Below are positions 6,521-9,558 of a DNA stretch of 9,558 nt, piece after piece. Source of the DNA: Acidobacteriota bacterium. Lineage in GTDB: Bacteria; Acidobacteriota; Vicinamibacteria; Vicinamibacterales; UBA8438. The notes below the pieces were generated by a model, which searched no databases, was not told where the DNA came from, and saw nothing but the letters and a program-made list of their open reading frames with translations. The position numbers and the translations under genes were made by a program. Each line of letters begins with the position of its first letter. The first letter of the stretch is position 1. The stretch is from contig WTGR01000126.1 of NCBI GenBank assembly GCA_011523485.1, positions 1 through 9,558 on the forward strand. Reading direction: 5' to 3'.

Positions 6521-7296
6521 GGGTCGACCTCCTGCTCTGCCGCCACCCGCCGCAGGAGCGGCTCGAGCGCGGGCCAGAGATGCTCGGCGACGCGGGCCGC
6601 GCCGGCCTCGTTCGGGTGAATCCCGTCCGCCTGGTTCAGATCCGGAACGCCCGCCACCCCCTCGAGCAGGAACGGTACGAACGTCACGTCGCGGCTCTCC
6701 GCCAGCATCCGGAACACTTCACGAAAGTTGGACGTGTACGCGGCGCCGAAGTTCGGCGGCGCCTCCATGCCGGCCAGCACGACCCCGATGCCCCGGTCCA
6801 GCGCGCGGTCGACGATCCGCTCCAGGTTGTCCCGCATCTGATCGACGGGAAGCCCCCGCAATGCGTCGTTGCCCCCCAGCGCCACCACCAGGATCCGCAC
6901 ATCGCCGTCGAGCGCCCAGTCAAGCCGGCGGAGACCGCCCGCCGTCGTATCTCCCGAGACGCCCATCGCGGCGATCTCGATCGGCCAGCCGGCGCCGTCG
7001 ACGCGCTGCTGCAAACGCGCCGGATAGGCATCCTCGGGGTCCAGGCCGAGCCCGGCAGTGAGGGAGTCTCCCAGAATGACCACCCTGGCGCGCGGCGTGA
7101 CGTCGTCTCCCCGGGGCAGAGTCGCCGCGGCGCCCGCTGCCGCCGGCGCTTCGGTCGCGGAGATCCTCCCGCCGGTGGAGACATCCGGCACATCGGCCGG
7201 CGCTCCGCCGCAAGCGGTGGACATCCCCGCCGCCAGGCACAGCGCGACGGCCATGCGTAGACCGCGCGTCACGCCGCTGCCAGAATAGCTCCCCAC
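6517..7296 (-). CDS. tesA: TesA-type SGNH/GDSL esterase (arylesterase / lysophospholipase L1-like), exported
   Basis: A hydrolase of the E. coli TesA family (thioesterase I / lysophospholipase L1), acting on acyl esters or thioesters outside the cytoplasm. Taking GTG 7296 as start (259 residues): signal peptide about 9-28 (TRGLRMAVALCLAAG), then an Ala/Pro-rich linker about 30-68, then the catalytic domain. Block I is ILGDSLTAGLGL with nucleophile Ser78; Gly115 in GVSGDT and Asn143 in GGND form the oxyanion hole; Asp224 and His227 sit in DGIHPN. A Cys at 29 (MSTAC) could make it a lipoprotein, though Ser at -3 is atypical; cleavage after GAPA is the other option. GTG 7296 has GGAG 7 nt upstream; GTG 7272 and ATG 7254 are alternative starts. 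The stop overlaps the ybbA start. In E. coli tesA lies next to ybbA-ybbP but divergently. The family call is firm. Confidence 0.92.
   Translation of the reverse strand: MGSYSGSGVTRGLRMAVALCLAAGMSTACGGAPADVPDVSTGGRISATEAPAAAGAAATLPRGDDVTPRARVVILGDSLTAGLGLDPEDAYPARLQQRVDGAGWPIEIAAMGVSGDTTAGGLRRLDWALDGDVRILVVALGGNDALRGLPVDQMRDNLERIVDRALDRGIGVVLAGMEAPPNFGAAYTSNFREVFRMLAESRDVTFVPFLLEGVAGVPDLNQADGIHPNEAGAARVAEHLWPALEPLLRRVAAEQEVDP
6528..6533 (-). promoter_or_regulatory. ribosome binding site deciding the TTG start of ybbA
   Basis: Minus-strand AGGAGG inside the end of tesA, 7 nt before TTG at 6520. It favours the TTG start over the ATG three codons later. Confidence 0.7.
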
Positions 7297-7319
7297 GACA
7301 TCACTCCATCCCGTCAATT

Positions 7320-7712
7320 CTACAGCCCGGGCTTCGGTGGACGCGGCCCGCCGGACCGCAGCGTGCGAAGCCACCAGCCGTAGGCGGCCACGTTGATTCC
7401 GCAAGCGGCGATGCCCAACGCGATCTGCGCCTGGCGGGTGAGTCCGGCCGGGTAGAGTACCGGCAGGAGATAGCGCGCGATGAAATCGCCGTCGTAGCCC
7501 GTCGCTCCCGCCTGCCACCGCAGCCACTGCTCCAACGGCGTCAGCGGACAGATCGCGCCCGTCAACTCGATGCCGACGCCCCACGCGACCGCCGGCAGGT
7601 GCAGCCAGGCGAGCCACGGCCGGCGCGGCACCGCGAAGCCGCCGAGCACGACGAACCCGACGAACGCCAGATGCACGCCGACCAGCAGATCGGCCGCGAC
7701 GCCGTAGAGCAT
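7320..7712 (-). CDS. DUF2784 family membrane protein
   Basis: A 130-residue membrane protein of unknown function that fits the DUF2784 family. Marks seen: an N-terminal hydrophobic helix with His14 (VGVHLAFVGFVVLGG, about 8-27), RRPWLAWLHLPAVAWG (about 30-45) with His38, the conserved GAICPLTPLEQWLR (52-65), GYDGDFIARYLLPVLYP (72-88), and a last helix about 96-115. The tail is Pro/Gly/Arg-rich. Three to four TM segments are likely. The gene ends 23 nt before the chosen tesA start, so it is probably the first gene of the DUF2784-tesA-ybbA-ybbP run. The ribosome site is poor (GGATGGG just before ATG 7712). The family call rests on the CPLTPLE motif and general pattern; no reaction can be assigned. 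Confidence 0.85.
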   Translation of the reverse strand: MLYGVAADLLVGVHLAFVGFVVLGGFAVPRRPWLAWLHLPAVAWGVGIELTGAICPLTPLEQWLRWQAGATGYDGDFIARYLLPVLYPAGLTRQAQIALGIAACGINVAAYGWWLRTLRSGGPRPPKPGL

Positions 7713-7902
7713 CCCATCCAGTATGTCCCGAACGCGTTGTACGCCCGTTCGTCACGTACGGCGATGGCCTGACGGTAGATGCGGCCCGGCGATTTCGGGT
7801 ACGATTTGACGCCCGATGACGAGTTCAGCAGCTCGCGCCGGCGCCGTCGTCTGCGTAGCTGTTGCCGCCGCGGGGGCCGGCGCCGGCCTGGAAAACGCCA
7901 CC
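7713..7902. other. divergent intergenic region
   Basis: A 190-nt gap between the minus-strand DUF2784 gene and the plus-strand P1 peptidase gene. It must hold at least one promoter for each direction unless transcription enters from outside. I see no pair of convincing -35/-10 boxes, only a short palindrome, TACGT(C/G)ACGTA-like, around 7753-7764. Part of it (from 7816) is an open extension of the peptidase frame and may be coding. Confidence 0.45.
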
Positions 7903-8880
7903 ATGACGACTCGCGGGCTGACCGCCGTCGCCGGCATCGAGGTCGGCCATCACACGCTCGATGCACGACCGACCGGCTGCACGGTCGTTCTGACCCGCGG
8001 GGGCGCCGCGGCGGCGGTCGACGTGCGGGGAGCGTCGCCCGGAACGCGCGAGACGGCGCTCCTCGATCCGGTCAACTCCATTCAGCAGGTGCACGCCATC
8101 GTGCTGTCGGGCGGCAGTGCCTTCGGTCTGGCCGCCGCCGACGGGGTGATGCGCTATCTCGACGAGCAGGGCATCGGATACCGGACGCGGACGGCGCGCG
8201 TGCCGATCGTCCCGGCCGCGATTCTCTACGACCTCGGCGTCGGCGATCCCGCGATCCGTCCCGACGCCGAGTGCGGCTACCGGGCGGCGCGGGCCGCCCG
8301 CAGCGACGGCATCCACGAAGGCAGCGTCGGCGCCGGCGCCGGCGCCACGGTCGGCAAGCTGGCCGGTCCGGACCGCGCCATGAAGGGCGGCATCGGGACG
8401 GCGCTGATCGAGCTCCCGGACGGCCTGCAGGTCGCCGCGCTGATGGCAGTGAACGCCGTCGGGGACGTGTACGACCCGGCGACGGGCACCCTCGTCGCCG
8501 GCGTGCGGAGCGCCGACGGCCTGGGCCTGGCCGGCGCCCGCGCCCTCCTGCGCCGGCCCGCGCCCGAGCCGCCGGGCGGCGAGAACACGACGATCGGCGT
8601 CGTCGCCACCAACGCCCGGCTCGACAAGGCGCAACTCGGCGTCGTCGCGCGCATGGCGCACGACGGTCTCGCGCGCGCCGTCCGTCCGGCGCACACCCCG
8701 GTGGACGGAGACGCCATCTTCGCCCTGTCGACCGGCAGCCTGGAGAGCCCCGGCAGCCTGCTGCGGATCGGCGCCCTGGCCGCCGACGTCACGGGGGAGG
8801 CCATCGTCCGCGGCGTGCGGACCGCCGGCGGGCTGCCGGGCTACCCGGCCGTCCGCGATCTCAAGGAGGGAACACCATGA
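7903..8880 (+). CDS. P1 (S58, DmpA-type) self-processing aminopeptidase
   Basis: A member of the P1/DmpA-BapA family, Ntn-fold enzymes that cleave themselves and release N-terminal D-, L- or beta-amino acids from peptides. Family signatures (325 residues from ATG 7903): GLTAVAGIEVGHHT at the N-terminus, VLSGGSAFGLAAADGVMRYL from about residue 67, EGSVGAGAGATVGKL, and GGENTTIGVVATNA, where the Asn-Thr bond before Thr229 is the expected self-cleavage site and Thr229 the nucleophile. The length is typical. The frame stays open to an ATG at 7816, adding 29 residues that look like a weak signal peptide (Ala/Gly/Val-rich, AGA before GLENAT). Those codons (AGT, TCA, GCT, GTA, GTT) are less GC-rich at the third base than the gene body, so I prefer 7903. 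Neither start has a good ribosome site. Its stop overlaps the cstA start as ATGA. Confidence 0.9.
   Translation: MTTRGLTAVAGIEVGHHTLDARPTGCTVVLTRGGAAAAVDVRGASPGTRETALLDPVNSIQQVHAIVLSGGSAFGLAAADGVMRYLDEQGIGYRTRTARVPIVPAAILYDLGVGDPAIRPDAECGYRAARAARSDGIHEGSVGAGAGATVGKLAGPDRAMKGGIGTALIELPDGLQVAALMAVNAVGDVYDPATGTLVAGVRSADGLGLAGARALLRRPAPEPPGGENTTIGVVATNARLDKAQLGVVARMAHDGLARAVRPAHTPVDGDAIFALSTGSLESPGSLLRIGALAADVTGEAIVRGVRTAGGLPGYPAVRDLKEGTP
8863..8870 (+). promoter_or_regulatory. strong ribosome binding site for cstA, inside the peptidase gene
   Basis: AAGGAGGG lies 6 nt before ATG 8877 and fixes the start. It sits in the last codons of the peptidase, so the downstream transporter can be made efficiently from the same mRNA. 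Confidence 0.75.
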
Positions 8881-9558
8881 ACGCCGTCGTGCTTGCGGTA
8901 GTCGGTCTGATCGCTGTCTTCTCCGGGTACCGGTTCTACTCGAAGTTCATGGCCGAGAAGATCTACCGGCTCGATCCCGACTTCAAGACCCCGGCGCACG
9001 CCATGCGCGACGATATCGACTACGTGCCGACGAACCGCGTGGTCCTGTGGGGCCATCACTTCACGGCCGTCGCCGGCGCCGCGCCGATCATCGGCCCGAG
9101 CATCGCCGTGGTCTGGGGCTGGCTGCCGGCGTTCCTGTGGGTGGTCATCGGCACGATGTTCTTCGCCGGCGTCCACGACTTCGGCGCCATCTGGGCCAGC
9201 GTCCGCAACAAGGCGCTGTCGGTCGGCTCGCTGACCGGCGAGGTGGTGAGCCACCGCGCGCGCAACCTGTTCATGATCGTCGTCTTCTTCCTCCTGCTGA
9301 TGGTGAACGCGGTCTTCGCGGTCGCGATCGCCAGCGAATTCATCAACACCCCGGCGAGCGTCATTCCCGCCTGGACCGCCGTCATCGTGGCGGTCGGCAT
9401 CGGCATCCTGCTCTACAAGGTGGGCGTCGGGATCACCTGGCCGACGGTGGTCGGGACGATCATCCTCTACGCGGTCATCTACCTGGGCGAGATCTTCCCG
9501 GTGACGCTGGCCGAGACGGCCGGCATCGCGCCGGCGGCGCAGTGGATCCTGATCCTGT
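8877..9558 (+). CDS. cstA: carbon starvation protein CstA family transporter (3' end beyond window)
   Basis: The N-terminal 227 residues of a CstA-family inner-membrane transporter. Members are linked to uptake of peptides or pyruvate, often under carbon limitation. The frame is open to the window end. Seen: TM1 (1-22), a short cytoplasmic stretch with TPAHAMRDDIDYVPTNR, the hallmark GHHFTAVAGAAPIIGPS (59-75), a helix with WLPAFLWVVIGTMFFAGVHDFG, then the loop with NKALSVGSLTGEVV, and further hydrophobic helices about 137-160, 167-182 and 188-207. It starts inside the peptidase stop codon (ATGA, 8877-8880) with a strong ribosome site. The pairing suggests that peptides brought in could be trimmed by the neighbour, but the peptidase location is unsettled. 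The family call is firm; the full length and C-terminal part cannot be judged. Confidence 0.94.
   Translation, partial: MNAVVLAVVGLIAVFSGYRFYSKFMAEKIYRLDPDFKTPAHAMRDDIDYVPTNRVVLWGHHFTAVAGAAPIIGPSIAVVWGWLPAFLWVVIGTMFFAGVHDFGAIWASVRNKALSVGSLTGEVVSHRARNLFMIVVFFLLLMVNAVFAVAIASEFINTPASVIPAWTAVIVAVGIGILLYKVGVGITWPTVVGTIILYAVIYLGEIFPVTLAETAGIAPAAQWILIL

Noticed and set aside
7297..7755. N-terminal extension of the tesA frame to 7755 (412 residues in total)
   Set aside because: The extension runs across the DUF2784 gene in another frame and is Arg/Gly/Ala-rich without pattern. The DUF2784 frame has a recognisable family motif.
8328..8346. Tandem GCCGGC repeat in the P1 peptidase
   Set aside because: It encodes the conserved Gly/Ala-rich VGAGAGATVG loop of the family, so coding constraint explains it.
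7825..8694. 289-codon open frame on the - strand opposite the P1 peptidase
   Set aside because: Low-complexity Arg/Gly/Asp/His composition; shadow of the peptidase gene, whose own motifs are clear.

Overview
The window is about 9.5 kb of very GC-rich bacterial chromosome, densely coded on both strands. It shows no rRNA, tRNA, CRISPR array, transposase or phage gene. The set of genes is a secreted 'DFSGTW' protein, large FtsX-type permeases, a TesA/YbbA/YbbP cassette, a P1 peptidase, CstA and a short DksA-like protein. This mix and the base composition are most reminiscent of Acidobacteriota (Vicinamibacteria-like). That placement is inference from gene style, not from a marker gene.

Layout. 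(1) Positions 1-2191, + strand: the nearly complete end of a MacB-type ABC permease, then a small secreted Gly/Arg-rich protein, then a DoxX-like membrane protein joined to it by an ATGA stop/start overlap. (2) Positions 2192-3027, - strand: a short DksA/TraR-type zinc-finger protein followed by folK (folate biosynthesis), overlapping by 22 nt. folK abuts the convergent DoxX gene with no intergenic base. (3) Positions 3028-3227: about 200 nt without a gene, holding a long hairpin (19-bp arms, 22-nt loop). (4) Positions 3228-7712, - strand: an operon-like run of DUF2784 membrane protein, TesA-type SGNH esterase, YbbA-type ATPase and YbbP-type permease. tesA and ybbA share a TTGA overlap, and the ybbA-ybbP gap is 14 nt. 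(5) Positions 7713-7902: a divergent gap. (6) Positions 7903-9558, + strand: a P1/DmpA-type self-cleaving aminopeptidase joined by an ATGA overlap to the N-terminal part of the carbon-starvation transporter CstA, which runs off the window.

Working together. YbbA and YbbP should form an ABC machine of the LolCDE/MacB (mechanotransmission) type, with the TesA homologue as its exported esterase partner. The one-directional, overlapping arrangement here supports a functional unit. The peptidase-CstA pair suggests uptake and breakdown of peptides. The most unexplained element is the hairpin at 3078-3137. All its imperfect pairs are G-U compatible only on the + strand, which points to a structured RNA or a REP/REPIN-like repeat.
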